From assembly GCA_007922225.1 (NCBI GenBank), contig ML679961.1, positions 9,667,433 to 9,731,432 of the forward strand: a DNA stretch of 64,000 bases, written 5' to 3'. Within the stretch, counting starts at the first letter, position 1, and the number at the start of each line of letters is the position of its first letter. Origin of the DNA: Emydura subglobosa. Lineage: Eukaryota; Chordata; Testudines; Chelidae. This document shows positions 22,053-35,339 of this stretch, piece after piece. Made by a program: the position numbers and the translations under genes. A model generated the notes under the pieces. It was not told the origin of the DNA. It saw nothing but the letters and a program-made list of their open reading frames with translations, and searched no databases.

Positions 22053-23380
22053 AGGATGATCTAGGGCTAGGGGCAGTAGGTAATGAGCATGGACTTGCTC
22101 ATGAGTGAAAAGGAGAGGGCCAGAAAGTGAGCTGAAGCTTTCAAAGTGTAAGAGGTAAACGGGGTTGAGGCTGGGTGACCATAGATGCTATAAAGGCAGG
22201 AGCAGCGCTGAGCAGGGCCTTTGCTTTGAGGATGAAGAGTCTGATTGTGGTAGAGAAGTGATTGAAAGCCAGGGTGTGACCGCAAAAAGGGCATATGTTT
22301 GATGCAAACAGAGGAACAGGCAAGGAAAATGACGGGCATCTTTTAAAATGAAAGCTCTGTCGTCTTCCCCCAAGGCGTTCATCCCATCCACTGATTGACC
22401 TCATGGATGCCCACACCTCTTCCTCTCTCCTAGTAGCCGCAAAGCTTGTTTTGGAAGCAAAGAGGATACTGTCCCCCGAGTTCCTGGCTGACCAATGGAA
22501 CTTGCTCCGTGGGCAGGGTAGCCACCCTTTCACTGTGTGATTACTTGGCTCTCTTGAGCCAGGTGGTTGGCCAGCCCTCAGTGAAGGCATAAAGTTGCCC
22601 ATGAGCAATGACCAGCTATCAGTGTCGCAGCCCTCGGTGTGTTAAGGGACTAAGACTTTGTGCCACACCTCCTGGAAATGCAACGTGCACAAGTGCAGCT
22701 CAGAGGGAAGGGAAAGCCGAGGTGGCTTTTATGTCTCCTTTGCATCTTCAACCAGCCTAGAATCCTAGTGACCAAAACTGTCTCTGATGTAATTTGGGGA
22801 GCTGCTTTAAATTACACCACTGCTTGTGGTGGCTTAGCACCGTGATGATGGCCCTGCTTCACCCCCTAGATGATGCTTGGATGGGGCCTGCACAAGGCAG
22901 CCTGTGGCTGACCTATGCAGCATCTGTGCTCAGGAAGTTCTCCTCTGGCTGACTGTGAGACTCCTATGGAGCAGTGAATGTAGGTTGTAGCAGAGGGGAG
23001 AAACCCGCAAAGACACAATGGGAGGGAATCTTTGACAGTTGTTAACCTTACGACAAAGGTAATATAGCCATTTTCAGTCAGATAGGGTGTGGGCTCCACC
23101 TCTGTCCTACTTTCAAAATTGCCACAGTGCCTGTGGGTTTAGGTAGTATTTCAGTAAAACCACAGTTCTTTCCTCTCCTTTTGAGCTGACCTTGACTGTC
23201 ATTCACATGGTCTCTTGGCAGTGGGACCCCTCCAGCTCTGTTTCCTGACTAGTGTGTTCTCCACCGTGCATTAGACGGGTCTTGTTCGTTGTTTCCAGTG
23301 GCTCTTTTTAGTTTAAAGATAATGTTTATTATATGCTTATTATCTGTGGTTCTAACCTTCCTCTTTCTTTTGCTCTTCAG
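22053..23380. other. Unremarkable intron sequence
   Basis: A 155-codon minus-strand open frame (22141-22608) lacks any recognisable domain and is considered chance. Nothing else recognised. Confidence 0.45.
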
Positions 23381-23457
23381 GAATGTCATTCTCGGGAGTG
23401 TGCAAGAAACCCTAGAGAACTGTAATGTCCAAGCCTACATGGAGTGACAGCTCTAAG
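23381..23457 (+). other. FBXO34: Candidate optional 5' UTR exon (77 nt)
   Basis: A long pyrimidine tract (CCTTCCTCTTTCTTTTGCTC) leads to TTCAG at 23376-23380. The stretch ends at CTAAG|GTACTT, with GT at 23458-23459. Both signals are strong and lie on the FBXO34 strand in unique-looking sequence. It contains short upstream ATGs and is not a convincing coding exon. It could be a non-coding cassette exon of FBXO34. This is inference from splice signals only. Confidence 0.3.
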
Positions 23458-23805
23458 GTACTTTTTTAATTGATGCCCAACTTATTATGAGAATTGTTTA
23501 CAGGTGCGCAGATCACTACTCTCTGATTTCCTCTTCTCTCTGCAAACTCTTGGCATCCAGCTCAAAGCCCCCTTTGATTTTTGGAGTGCCTGCTGTGTGG
23601 CGCATCACCTTTTCCACAACAGTGACATTATCTCATGACCTGCTGGAATTCAGAGGCCAAAAAATGTGTCATTCCACAATAGCAGGCCAGTGAAGTGAGC
23701 CATCCCTCATTGATGAACTGCAGCTGCAGGATAGGTCTGGGTTTGTGTGGGAACCCGGGTGTCCCCTGTGGGTCATCTACCCAAAGATATATGTGGAGTT
23801 CCAGA
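23458..23805. other. Unremarkable intron sequence
   Basis: No recognisable element between the candidate exon and the inverted repeat pair. Confidence 0.4.
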
Positions 23806-24056
23806 GGGGTAAGCCGTGTTAGTCTGTATACAGCAAAAACAACGAGAGTTCTGTAGCGCTTAAAAGACTAACAAATTTAATTTCAGCAGGCATAAGCTTT
23901 CGTGGGCTTCAACTCACTTCCTCAGATGCAGTTGGTAGAAATAATACAGCAAATATTGGCAACATATATAGGAGGCAACATATACATATCCAAATCTTTG
24001 TGAGCTTACGCCTGCTGAAATTAAATTTGTTAGTCTTTAAAGTGCTACAGAACTCT
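23806..24056. repeat. Inverted pair of Penelope-like tails
   Basis: The left arm (about 23845-23900) is a minus-strand copy and the right arm (24003-24055) a plus-strand copy of the tail that ends the Penelope-like element at 53272-53363. Shared text includes AAATTTGTTAGTCTTT and GTGCTACAGAAC. A GCCGTGTTAGTCTGTATACA block precedes the left arm. The arms are separated by about 100 bp and the right arm runs into a CT and T tract. Confidence 0.65.
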
Positions 24057-27000
24057 CTCTCTCTCTTTTTTTTTTTTTTTTAAAGATATATATGCTCTTT
24101 CCAGCCGCTGCTCATCACTCTGGCCACCCTAGCAGACACATTCTTCCTTCTGCGTCCCCTGTAGTGGTCTCAGTAAGACCATATCTTGGGCTCATACTTG
24201 CTGTCAGCCTGGGTTGTGTTCCCAGGTCAATGATCTCTTGGACATCTGTGTAAGAGGAGGCTTTTTAAAAAATGCTTTGCAAAATGCACTTGTTAACTTT
24301 CAGGTATTCGTTTCTCTGCTGCTTGATCCTGCAGTGATGCCATAGTGCTGAATTTTGGACAGCCCTCATCATTATCATGGCAACAGACTGATGTCACAGA
24401 CTCAAGGACATGACTTCAGTGGATGACCATGCAGAGGCGGAATCTGGTTTGTGAAGGAGAACGCTGACTAACAGACGCCTGAAAAGCAAGCAAGGGAAAC
24501 CCAAGGTGCCTCAGTTTGAAAATCCTCCTTTTAAAAAGGCAAATATGAATCTGGTCACTTCTTAGAGACAGGCACATTCTGCATGGATGGATGGACATGC
24601 TTAGAATCAATATGATTCCATCTCACAGGTACCCTGTATCTTTTAAATTAAGTGTTTCTTCTTGGATGAGAAACTTTACCCTTTAGTTTCAGACCTTTCA
24701 GTTTGCCGTTTTAGGACTCATCTATAGCGAGAGAATTTCTGCTTAGTTAATATATTCAAATAATTCAGTTTGTTTTCTGAAGCATTTATTTCATCCGTCC
24801 CATTTTAAGGTGAAAGGGAACGCTGCATCTGCATTATGGTCATATTTTCCTACATCCTATTTGCAGATTCCAAGATTGTTTAATGTAGTCTCCACCCATT
24901 TCATTTGGCTGCAACCTTTGCTCCCATGAAAGCAAGGCTGATTGTTCTGAATTGCTGTGTATATGTGCTTTGGCACAGCATAAAGGTACCTATAATAACA
25001 CATTCATTGTCTGAAAAAAAGCAGCTTGCAGTAATAACTACAAATAAAAGGGTGCAGTGCTGGGGCAAGATAGATAATGGTTCTTTTCCCACCCCTTGTG
25101 TAGAGCCAACTCTTAACACTCTTGTTTTTTGTGTAAGCTTGTAACAATCTTGGTCTGGGGTTTAGTTTCATGAACAGAGGAATAGTGGAATAAAGTATTT
25201 GCGTGGTTCGTTGCTGTGCTCTAAGTCATTATCATTGTGGACTCTTCGGCTTCTCGGATCTGAGGATGGGAGACCTAAAAGCTCTTGATTTTACAGTGAA
25301 GTGTCGTGCTTTTATTTACATGCCTTGAACAGGTTTTTACCAATCTACTTGCTAATTTAAGGGAAGCATTTGCTGTTAGCAACTTGTGCATCTCTCTGTG
25401 GAAAAAAACCCAAAACTTACATGTGTGGCTAATGGTAGTCCTGGGTCGTGTCATTCCATTATGAGCTACTGATTGGATGGCTCAGTGTGTCATGTTGCTA
25501 CAGGATCTGATACAGGGGACTGAGAGTTGTTCATACTGAAGGACATAAAAAATGATGGGGGCACACTTGAAGCACTTCTGCAGCCCACCAGTGTTCCCTA
25601 GTGCTGAAGTCCTTTTGCAGGCACGCTGTGAATAGTTTTTGCTTGATATAATTGAATGAGAACTACTATAAGCAAACTTTGGAAGTAACAATTGCTTTTA
25701 AAAGTTTCATTGTATGGTATTGGACAGGAAAAAAAACTTCAAGCTGATCACTTCCTGAGTTTACAAAAATGAGCAGAGACGTCTTATTGCAGCACTGTCA
25801 CCTCGCTGAGCAGGAAGCCATAGAGGGCCAATAAAAGGGAGGCAACCGGGAGAATTATAGGCTCAGTTGGGAGACTTGGACTGAATACTTAGTCTCCAGC
25901 TTCTGGGGACTGGCAGTAATGAGACCCGGGACATTGCTCTGCAATGCCCATGAATTTTACTCTTTTGATTGGTCTATGAAGAGTCCTGTCAGCCTTCATC
26001 CAGCTGAGAAAGGTCATTATCATGTGACCCTTTAAGGGAGGGAAGTTCGAGGAAGCAAGAAAAGTAAAACAAGTTTGGGTAGGTGAGGGAACTTAATATG
26101 CACAGAAGTCCAGTTTTGCAATGGAGCCGGCTGAATGAGCTTTACGCACAAGACGAATGTAGGCACACCCAGGATTTAAGATAAGGGATCCTGGAAAGCT
26201 GCTGTCTAATCCCCTGGGAGTTTGGAGTAGTTGCTTTGGCCCGTGAATATTTTTCTAATTGAAGGTGTATTATGTGGTGATTTCATACTTTGGCAATAAT
26301 GCATGTCCCATAAGTGCCTAAGAAATGCCTCTTGGATTGTTTGTACGAAGAACCATTTAAATTAGGTTGGAAATAGACTCAAACTGACACTTGAATAATC
26401 TTTTTTTATTTAAGCCTCTTGTTGTTGAGGTCCGTGTAAAATTATACAATCAATGCAAAGAGCAGGGAATGCAGTTTCCTAAAAAGGAGGAAAGACCAGA
26501 CAGTGGGAAAAGAAAAGGCAGAGGTGAAGAGAGAGGATGCTTTGCAGGGTGTTTATTTAATAAAGACCTCATCAGGGGGAAATGTGACAGATTTACAGTG
26601 TGTAACAGTAGATCGCTGGTCATACATGTCCAGGAATAAAGGACATGGGTTTTCAATTGTTGAAACTTGCATTTTAAAAAAAACAATGTGTGTGGTCATT
26701 CTTAATAATCTAGTAATCCCTAATGAACCTATAAGTAAACTTTGGGGAGTTCTTCTCCCGTCCCTGTGCTATACAATTTTCTCTTTGGCATCTGATTGCC
26801 TGGTAGCTGCACCTGAAATGATTAAAACTGAAAGCTTTCTGTAAAGCCACTTCACTTTTTGCCATTTGTTTACTTTTTGCATCCTGTCACTTGGAACAGT
26901 CAATTTCACTTCTTGGTTCTCCTACATTAGCTGAATACTGCATTGTAGGGTGGAGTACACTTCAGGTGAATCATATTTCTCTAAAAGTAAAGTGTATTTG

Positions 27001-27263
27001 AAGGTACATGTTTTCATTGGTCTACCTTGACCAAAACTTGGTTTTACATATCCTAAATTTTGTGCCTAAACTGATCCAACAATGTGGCCTTAAAATATCT
27101 CCCCCTCCCCTTTTTAAAACAAAATAATTTGTTACTGCTGTTATGCATTGGCCTATCTCCTTGGACGTGGTTATATTTCCCCAGGAGTTGCATGAGCAGT
27201 GTTTCAGCTCAGGGATTCCTCTTGCTCCAGCACATAGTTTCATTTCTCTGTAGTGTTTTGAGC
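24057..27263. other. Unremarkable intron sequence
   Basis: AT-rich DNA with a T run near 24065-24080. No convincing gene, RNA or mobile element was recognised. Confidence 0.45.
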
Positions 27264-27271
27264 AGCTATAG

Positions 27272-27478
27272 CAAGGGTGGCCAAACTCACTAACCCCCCA
27301 AGATGCCCCTCCCCGTTGGGCAGAATCCTCTAGCCCCACCACGCTGCTGCAGGGCAGAAGCTCCCAGTCTGGTAGGTGGAGAATTGAGGGGGCGGGGGTG
27401 GCATAGGGGGTTCCATGAGCTGCACTTTAACTGTAAAAGAGCCGCATGCGGCTCACAAGCCAGAGTTTGGCCACCCCG
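27272..27478. mobile_element. hAT-type transposon with perfect 8-bp duplication
   Basis: It starts CAAGGGTGGCCAAACTC and ends GAGTTTGGCCACCCCG. AGCTATAG lies directly outside at 27264-27271 and 27479-27486. The interior contains the palindrome GAGCCGCATGCGGCTC. It is 207 bp with no coding capacity. Confidence 0.88.
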
Positions 27479-27486
27479 AGCTATAG

Positions 27487-28088
27487 GGTGGGATGCAGTT
27501 ACAATGAGTTTCCAGATTCCTATCAGCATGAGTTAGGAGGGACTGTTTTTAATAGTGATGATAAAAACAGTTATTCCCAGCTGGAGGTTAGTCAGTGGTA
27601 CAATTATCAGAGCTATGAAATAGTGCAGGGATCGCTCAGAATGGAAAAAACGAAGACTTACAAAAAACACACACATCCCCCCTTTTTTTTTCTTGAGGGA
27701 GATGTTGTTTGAAATTTTTTCCTGCAAGCTTGTAGAACACTAATGAGACATGTTAAATGTTGAGAGGTTAAGCTGATACTTGATGATTGCTGTACCAATG
27801 TCCTTTCATGCTAGCAAAATTCAATTGGCTTTCAGAAAAGGGATTTAGTTGTGATTTGTTGCCTAAATTCCAGCACGATAAGCAGGCACTCTGAAGTTTC
27901 ATTTTTTAGTCTGTCTGTCTAGTGTTATGATCTCGAATCATGCAGTAAATCTCTTACAAACCATTCATGTGCAGAGACACCTAAAAATGTGTTGATTAAT
28001 TTCATAGTGATACCATTGCCCCTATCAATTTAATTCTGATCCATTTAAACAAGCCTATTAGAAGTAGTTTCAGGTACTTTACTGCTTC
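27487..28088. other. Unremarkable intron sequence
   Basis: Nothing recognised. Confidence 0.45.
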
Positions 28089-28091
28089 TGA

Positions 28092-28353
28092 CGCTATGTC
28101 TACACTATAGCATACGTCGGCGAAATTTATATCGCTCAGGGGGGTGAATATATCACCACCCTGAGCAACATAAGTTACACCGACAAGGGAGAGCTTCTCC
28201 TGCCAACATAGCTTCTGCGGCTCGAGGAGATGGGGGTTTTTATGCCAACAAAACTATCTCCCATCAGTATTGAGCGTCTTCGCCAGACGCTGCAGCGGCG
28301 CAGCTGTGTCGGTACAGCTGCGCTGCTGCAGAGCTGTACGTATAGACATATCC
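28092..28353. mobile_element. TIR transposon with TGA duplication
   Basis: The ends CGCTATGTCTACACT and ACGTATAGACATATCC are inverted repeats. The flanks are TGA on both sides (28089-28091 and 28354-28356). The interior CTCAGGGGGGTGAATATA and GAGCAACATAAGTTACACC blocks are shared with the copy at 4891-5090. Its GC-rich right part includes a CGCAGCTGTGTCGGTACAGC block. Confidence 0.72.
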
Positions 28354-28356
28354 TGA

Positions 28357-31300
28357 GTCCCCTTCCCAGTTTGTGGTTTGTTTTCATTCGCTTTTCCTCT
28401 TCTTAAAAAGTCATATGGTCTCTGTTCTGTGGGTTTCTCCCGCCACATAGAAGATACTGACTGATTCTATAGAGAAAACAGTGGCATTGACTATACACAA
28501 AGTTTTATTTTCTCAGTTTGCTTACTTTGTGCATTTGACATCTTTTCATTTAATCTTTCAGTCAGTCATTCTAGAGGTTACTTGGAATAACAATAGTTAT
28601 TCATCTGTGATCAAAATCCCAGTGCATACAGTAACAAACTAGAAAACATCCGTTAGTGAAATTTGGATACTGCTTTTTCAGCTTTTATTTTTTTTTGCTT
28701 TCCAAAGAATCAATGAAATTGCAATTCATGCTGTTTGTCTTGTAGTTGCTAGTGCTTGAAATAGTTAGAAGTTTAATCATATAAGTAGTTACTGGTCAAA
28801 ATCTTGTGGGTGTTAGCTCTAGGTTTTTGTGGCTCTTGACTTTTTTTTTTTTTTTTTTTAAAGAGCCATGAAGTTTGTAGGTCTTGAAATTGACTGTTTC
28901 AAAGGGTTGTTGTAAAATCTGAGTCAGTAATGTAAGAGGATACTGCACTGAACTTTGGTCTTTGCTGCTGTTGTACTGTTTACTTACTCCCAAAAAGTTG
29001 AACCAAAAAGTTTGAACACACAGTTGAACTTGTTTGCAGAGGACATCCAGGATGTTTTCTTCATTGAAAGATTTATAGAGCATCTGACTAGTAATTCAGT
29101 AAGGAATGGCTTTTAGTGAAGGTTGTCACATACCTCCACTTTCATCCATCATGCAAAATCTTTAAGGTGAATTTCAGCTTGTGGGCACATATCAGGGCTT
29201 TTGAATGCACATGACGCAGCCTAGTCCTTGTCTGTGTGGACAGCACCTGTGCTTGCAACTGGTAGGTGCTGGGGAATTTGGGGAGCAGTGGCATCTTCTA
29301 CATGAACCTGTTGTCCCCTGGCCCACGCATCTGTATGGGGTGTGGCATCACGCCCCTCCTTCACCCTGCATGGGTCTGCAAAGCTGGGTGCATGCAGATC
29401 ATCTCAGCTTTGTGGCGGCTGTGTGTGTGTGTAGCTTTGCACTGGGAATCTGCACTGGCGGGGTTTCCATACTGTGCGTAGTGCCGTTGCGGATCCCATC
29501 CTGGTGAAGCACTACTGGTAGAATCAAGCACTTTTTGTTTTTCTGCTTTGACACCTCACTGATCTGTTCTCTTTTCCACACATGTGCCTTGGCTTCATAA
29601 GCTGGTCCTATGAAGTTGTATGTAGGCGTGTTCAGTCTGTGTCTAATGGTACTTAAAAAATGTGGTGTCACATGGAAATCTCAGGATTTGATCAGGCGAG
29701 GTACTGAATGTCCCCAGCACAGTGGAATATTGAACCCTTAATAAGTGGGTTATGACTGCCTCCAGTGTGGAATCTGTCTAACTGGGAATCCCTTAAATTC
29801 TCATGTGCGCGCTCTGACTGTAAAGCTGTACCAGCACAGATGAGTGAGTGTCTGGGGCATTCTAGTTTCTGTAGACCCTGCTGCAACTAAACTATTCTAG
29901 ATAAAGTGGAGGTCCATCCCCCACTTAATTTCTCAGGACAATGCTTGTGGGGGGAGGTTATGGTAGCTTGGATACCTTGATTATGAAATACAATAATTCT
30001 GCATTTCCTGGTTTCTAGCACTTGGGTTTATTTTGATTTTAAACTCCACCGTTTTTAGTTAATCCTGTTTTTCTCACTTCTAAATTTTTTTTCCCACAGG
30101 AAAACCTGGCTGTCATCTCTTTCTGCCATATCACTTGCATGCATACATGTGTGTGTGTATTCCGTATTTAAAAAGTAAAAAAAAAAAAAAAAAAAAAGTA
30201 ATGCAGGACTCCAGATTTCATTTACAATTGGACAGTTGGGAAGTACATAAGCCAGGGCTTCCATATCAATGTTATTGTAGTGGGTACTTCCTAAGCTTTA
30301 TAGCATATGTTTTACAACATATAAAAACAAAGTATCACACTACATGTTGAACCATTTTATACAGAAACGGAAAATACTGTGCTGGAGTATAGTGGCCATG
30401 TTGACATTTCTGGTGTAGTATATTTTTTTTTTAAACTGTGACCACAGCATTGCACTAACTTTTTTTTAATTTAATTTCAGTTTTTTAAAACTAAATACCA
30501 GTTAAAAGAAGGAAATTGAATCTGGAGCTTTCTGTCCTGCAGATCTTTTCAGATCCTTCCTCTGGAGCGATTCTGCTTTCAAAGCTAACAGGCTGGTTGT
30601 TACTTGGCCAAAGCTTTTAAAAGCCAAATAAATTACTTACACTACTTTAAGGACTTGAGTTTTGAGTTAATTAACTGACTGCAGCAAGATGCACACTGCA
30701 ATACAGACTGATAATTTTCTATTATGGATACATGGTCCTGAATTTGCAAATGTCCATAATTTAAGACCATTTTTCTTTCAAAGTTAGTAAAGCATAAACA
30801 GTGGGAGAACTACTTAAGTACCAATTCTGAAATGTCATAGGTCACCTGTTTTGAGATACTCTTGCAAACGAAAATAAAAATCTGATGGTTAATTTCTGTT
30901 ATTCATTGGATAGTGGCATTATCTCTTTAATAACTTAAATCCTTTCAAACTTTTGTTCAGAATTTCTCAGAGCAGACTCCAAGAATAGCAAATTCCAGCA
31001 CAATATTGTTTGAGAAAGTTGTTAGCATGTGAAAATGGGGAGGGAGATTATAATGGAAAGTCTATGCCATTTGAACTAAAGTAGTATTGTAATTGTTGGC
31101 ACAAGTACTGTAAAAGTTTTTTCTGACCATCGCAGACTTGTTGGTATTTTGTAATCTGGTATTGATGCTGATGTATCCAAGGCTTACAGCTGGCAGACTT
31201 GGTCTATGGGAAGGCCCCTGGGAAAATTTGGATGCTTGACTATGATGGGCAACATAATCTGACATGTTGGGATGGTTGAATGAGTCTTTGTGCGTGAAAA

Positions 31301-31402
31301 GATATATTATTTCTTGGCACAGCAAATGGTGTTAACTGCCCCGTTGCTGATTGGACGTTTCTTTATAACAATGCGAGATGGAACAACTCATGGCGTAACC
31401 TA
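28357..31402. other. Unremarkable intron sequence
   Basis: Contains a T run near 28840-28860 and an A run near 30176-30197. No gene or definable element recognised. Confidence 0.45.
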
Positions 31403-31650
31403 TTGGGAGTATACATAAGATTCCACTCATAGTCTGTGTGTACAGCAGGAAAGGTGTTAGAAAGATATGCACTTCTCTGAGTTGTGTCTCCAAGGGTGCT
31501 CTGTTTTGTGTGTGCATGCTCCTCTCCAGCTTTGGCGTGAGATGAAGCTCTTGCGAATCTGCCTTCTGCATGCGTCAGTGTGTCTTGCAGTTGTTCTGTA
31601 TATAGTTCAGTGTTTCTTGGTGGTGGTGTTAGTATAGGATTTAGTTAGAT

Positions 31651-31970
31651 CAGGGCTTGACAGATCCCGGATGCCAGGTCGCCATGGCGCCTAGAAATCG
31701 AATTCTGGTGCCTAGTATTTTTCCGGCCAGGGCGCCACTGCATCCATGTGGTGGGGCCAGGAGGGGGGAGTGCTGCGGCTGCTGCGCTCCAGCCAGGGTG
31801 CCCTGCCGCTGGGCCCACATTGTGGGAGAGGGGTGGAGGGAAGGGGCGGATCTGGGAGGGGAGAGCGACTGCTGCGCTCTGGCCAGGGCACCCTGCTACT
31901 GGGCCCACGTTGTCTGGCACCTTCATTTTTGCGCTGGCTCCTAGCTCCAAAGCAAATTTGTCGAGCCCTG
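31651..31970. mobile_element. hAT-type transposon with perfect 8-bp duplication
   Basis: It starts CAGGGCTTGACAGATCC and ends AATTTGTCGAGCCCTG, forming an inverted repeat. AGTTAGAT lies directly outside at 31643-31650 and 31971-31978. It inserted in the leader of the older DIRS-like element. The GC-rich interior has no transposase. Confidence 0.88.
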
Positions 31971-32077
31971 AGTTAGATAGTAGTGAGAGGTTTAGATATT
32001 TTCCTCTCCCTTTTTCCTTCTTTTTTTCCTGAGGAGCTTATTTAGTCTGGCTGGGTATGCCTCTCCAGGGTCGTCTT

Positions 32078-32188
32078 CAATGCAGCCGTGTATTCCACTT
32101 AGCTGTATGTGTACCCAACACGCTGGAGCCAGAGAATTTACCTAGCAGTGTCCTTAGAGGGGTGGCGCTCACACCTTTGGCTCTAGCA
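32078..32188 (+). repeat. 5' inverted terminal repeat of the DIRS element
   Basis: The stretch with ATGCAGCCGTGTATTCCAC and GAGAATTTACCTAGCAGTG is the reverse complement, with divergence, of about 38138-38246. The order of blocks is the same over about 110 bp. Confidence 0.7.
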
Positions 32189-32400
32189 TCTCCCTTGGCT
32201 ATATGAGATGGCACTGCCCCGCTCTTAGTTCTTTCTTACTGCCTGTGGCTGGAGTCCACGCTCTGTGGAGTTTTTAACCTCACAACCCTCTATTCACTGA
32301 CTCTTTTTTCTAGATGTGTTTAATTTATTAGTATCTATAGTATATCATATAGTGTATGTTAGACTTCTTATTAGTTAGTTGTAGTTTGTGTACCCTGATG

Positions 32401-32983
32401 ATGCCCTCGCCAGGTTTTAAACATTGTCCATTATGTGTGTGTGGGGGGAGATCCTAATAACGATCCCCACACACAGTGCTTACTATATCTAGGCAAAGCC
32501 CACGACAAAGAGCATTGTTCGATTTGATCGTTCATGAAACCGACTCAAGTGGTGAGGGATTTTCATCGGAAGCAGCACCAGCTAGAACAGGCCACACGTC
32601 CTTTTTCGCCACAGAGGCCCTTGTCAGATCATAGGTTGCCCTTGGGTTTTGAGAGTCATGCTGCTTCATGTCCTGGATCTAGCATCTCTCCAAAGAGATG
32701 GATAGAGCCCTGTGGATATCCACTTCATGTCCATGGACCATGTTTGTGGATCGTGGATCAGATGCAGATACAAATTTTATATCTGCACAGGACTTTAGAG
32801 AAGGAGTCGTTCCCTGTCAAGTGTGTCGAGGAAAAGGTCACACAATACTGTCTGAAGTCGCTCCAGGTCCCATGGGGACTCATCTTCCTTCCTTCCTCCA
32901 GGAGCATGGATCGGCATGTGGTGAATGCTAGTGCGCGGCATGGGAGTGGTTGTGCAGGGGGTTCAGAGACCCCATACAATTGA
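32401..32983 (+). pseudogene. DIRS gag-like relic
   Basis: The start at 32401 gives MPSPGFKHCPLCVCGG, a Cys-rich opening like that of reptile DIRS gag proteins. Stops follow after about 17 codons and the frame continues only in pieces (for example 32534-32983). No complete protein can be read. Confidence 0.5.
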
Positions 32984-34106
32984 CTCCAGTTCTGGCTCCT
33001 GGCTGTCTGTTGAGACCATTGCCGACAAGGGTGATGTTGGCACCAGCTGCTTTTGTGCTGGTGACATATCAGGGAGAAGTGGCCCCCTCTGACTTTCTGT
33101 CCTGACCTCTCCCTTGGCCTATGACTTTGCCAGGGCTGTGTCAATTATAACTCCATTGGCTGGGCGGGCTGCTGAACCCTCTGGGTCTGTTGACCTCACA
33201 CCCTGATGTTTCTCTTCCACACTCGGGGAAATCAGGCCAGTATCAGACTCGGTACAAGGGATGTCCTTGGGACGAGGAACTTCTTCAGTACCCCTTCAGC
33301 CAGCTCTGCCAATGTTGCTGTGGCAGCAGTCACCACCCTCCACCTCAGAAACATTATTTCGTTACCGATGGTGACTTCGGGGTTGACACTGCTCTCAGCA
33401 CTGGAAACCCAATGGAGTTGTACTTGGTGCCAGCAGTACCATTTCCACCATCAATGCCAACCCCCTCATCATTCTGGGCTGTGGACAATCAGACCATCTA
33501 CTTGCACCCTTAAGTCTGGCCCCACCTTTATCCTCCGAAACCCAGGACTCCTTAGCATCTGAGTCCTTCTCCTGCTTTCCCTTGCCTGAATAAGGACCAT
33601 TCATGAAATGCTATGGGAACCAGGATTGGTGTTTGTCTTGTGGTTGGCATAGGGACCCCTAGTCCAGCACCTACTGGCCACCAATGCCCTAGTCATATCC
33701 GAGACCTCCATGGAATCCATGGGCAGTTGGTCATGGAGGTCCCACCCTTCGTCCTACTTGAAGCCTTTGATCTGCCACAGGTCCAGGTACCGGCATGCCT
33801 TCTCTTGGAGGAGCCTCCACAGTTGTCCCACCCAGGCCTATCAGTCCTGGAGCAGGATCCAGCTCTGGCACAGTTAACTGCCTCATCCTTGTCCCTGGAC
33901 AATTCCACGGAACCAAACTCTTCTTCCCGTTCAGTACAGGAGGATTTCAAGGCATACCAAGACCTGTTTTGCCCCGTGGTTGCTTCCTGGGTCTTCAAGC
34001 GGAGTTCCTGGAGGAGAACACCCACAGGTTAGTGTGTATCCAGCAGCTGTTGGCACCTGTGAGAGTCACCCTCCCCGTCCCTCTTACGAATCTGCTCGAG
34101 GAGCAA

Positions 34107-34127
34107 TCTCTCTCTCTCTCTCTCTCT
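34107..34127. repeat. TC microsatellite
   Basis: About ten TC units in a row inside the DIRS relic; some of the reading frame disruption there may come from length change of this tract. Confidence 0.9.
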
Positions 34128-34377
34128 GCTTGTGTTAGGAACGGTGGAGGAGGTTCCCCTGGATCGCTGGGGTCTAGGTTTCTTATTCTTAGTACTTTCA
34201 GGTGCACAAATCCAAGGAAGGGGTGTAATATCCATTCTCAACCTTCACACCTTAAACAAATATATCGGGTACATGAGGTTCTGAGTGGTCACTCTATTGA
34301 CTATCTTCCCCATGTTGTCTCAGAACAACTGATTTTCTGCCCTGGACTTTCAGGATGCCTACTTTCATGGGGCAATT

Positions 34378-35290
34378 TTGCTAAGCCACAGAAAATTCCT
34401 TGGATTCATCATAGCAGAGTGCAATTTCCAGTATACGGTGCTTCCCTTTGGTGGCTCTTCTGCCCCTTGGATTTTTACCAAATGTCACAGCATATCTCAG
34501 AAGGAAAGGGATCCATATCTTCCCATATCTGGGCGACTGGTTACTGAGGGGCAGATCTAGACAGCAAGTCCTTTCTCATGTCAACCTCACACTGTGCTTG
34601 CTCAGCCATCTGAGTTTCATCCTAAACACCGGAAAGTCAACTTAGGTACCCACGCAGAAAATAGAGTTCATTGGGGCCCTAATGGACTCTGAATTTGAGA
34701 GCATTTCTGCCAACCAACCATTTTCAAGTGATTCATCATCTCTGCCTCAGTCTGCAATCTCAGTCTTCCACGACAGTTTGCATGTACCTGAGGCTTTTGG
34801 GCCACATGTCTGGTTACACGCAGGTGATTCAGTTCACAAGGCTGCGTCTTTGTCCCCTCCAAATGTAACTCAAGACTGTTTACTGTCTGACTTCACTCCT
34901 TGGACAGATTGGTCCATCTTCCTCCACTGGTCCTGGACTCCTTGCAGGACATTTCTCAAGAATGTTTGTCAAAGCGTTCCTTTCCTCCGGCCCTTATCAG
35001 CCAGGAGCGTTGTCACCAACACTTCCTTGATGGGCTGGGGAGCATATCTGGGGTTGCTAAAAATTCAAGGTCTGTGGTTGGAGCAGAAGTCCCTTCTGCA
35101 TGTCAACATGCTGGACCTTTGTGCCATTTATTTACAATGCATGTCACTCTTTTCAGGTCAATATCAGGGGCTCAGCGGTTCACAGATTTATCAACAATAC
35201 CACTTTGATGTATTATGTGTACAAGCAAGGAGCAGCACACTTCAGCATGCTCTGACAAGACGCAATCAGATGGTGGCAGTTTTGTTTTAA
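34378..35290 (+). pseudogene. DIRS reverse transcriptase and RNase H relic
   Basis: RT landmarks: HRKFLGFIIAECNFQYTVLP, then SSAPWIFTKC, then in a shifted frame YLRRKGIHIFPYLGDWLL. The usual YLDDWL active site is YLGD here, so one catalytic Asp is lost. RNase H landmarks follow: NTSLMGWGAYLG, GLWLEQKSLLHVNML. The first Asp of the RNase H site is Asn and the expected Glu is Asp. At least one frameshift separates the RT blocks. The reading resumes beyond the LTR insertion with LFATRDNRKCHL near 36515. Confidence 0.78.
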
Positions 35291-35339
35291 GGAGAGTATC
35301 CTCCTTTAGCTGACCACTGCTTGGAGTTCAGAATCACCT

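Noticed and set aside
22141..22608. 155-codon minus-strand open frame
   Set aside because: No recognisable domain, no splice or promoter context, and low-complexity stretches. Probably chance.
29399..29671. Open frame at 29399-29671 (minus) and its plus-strand partner
   Set aside because: No family character on either strand, and the TG repeat near 29420 explains part of the open reading.
33795..34547. 250-codon open frame as a single gene
   Set aside because: It crosses several frames of the DIRS relic and has no start context. Only short parts make sense as DIRS coding sequence, in other frames.
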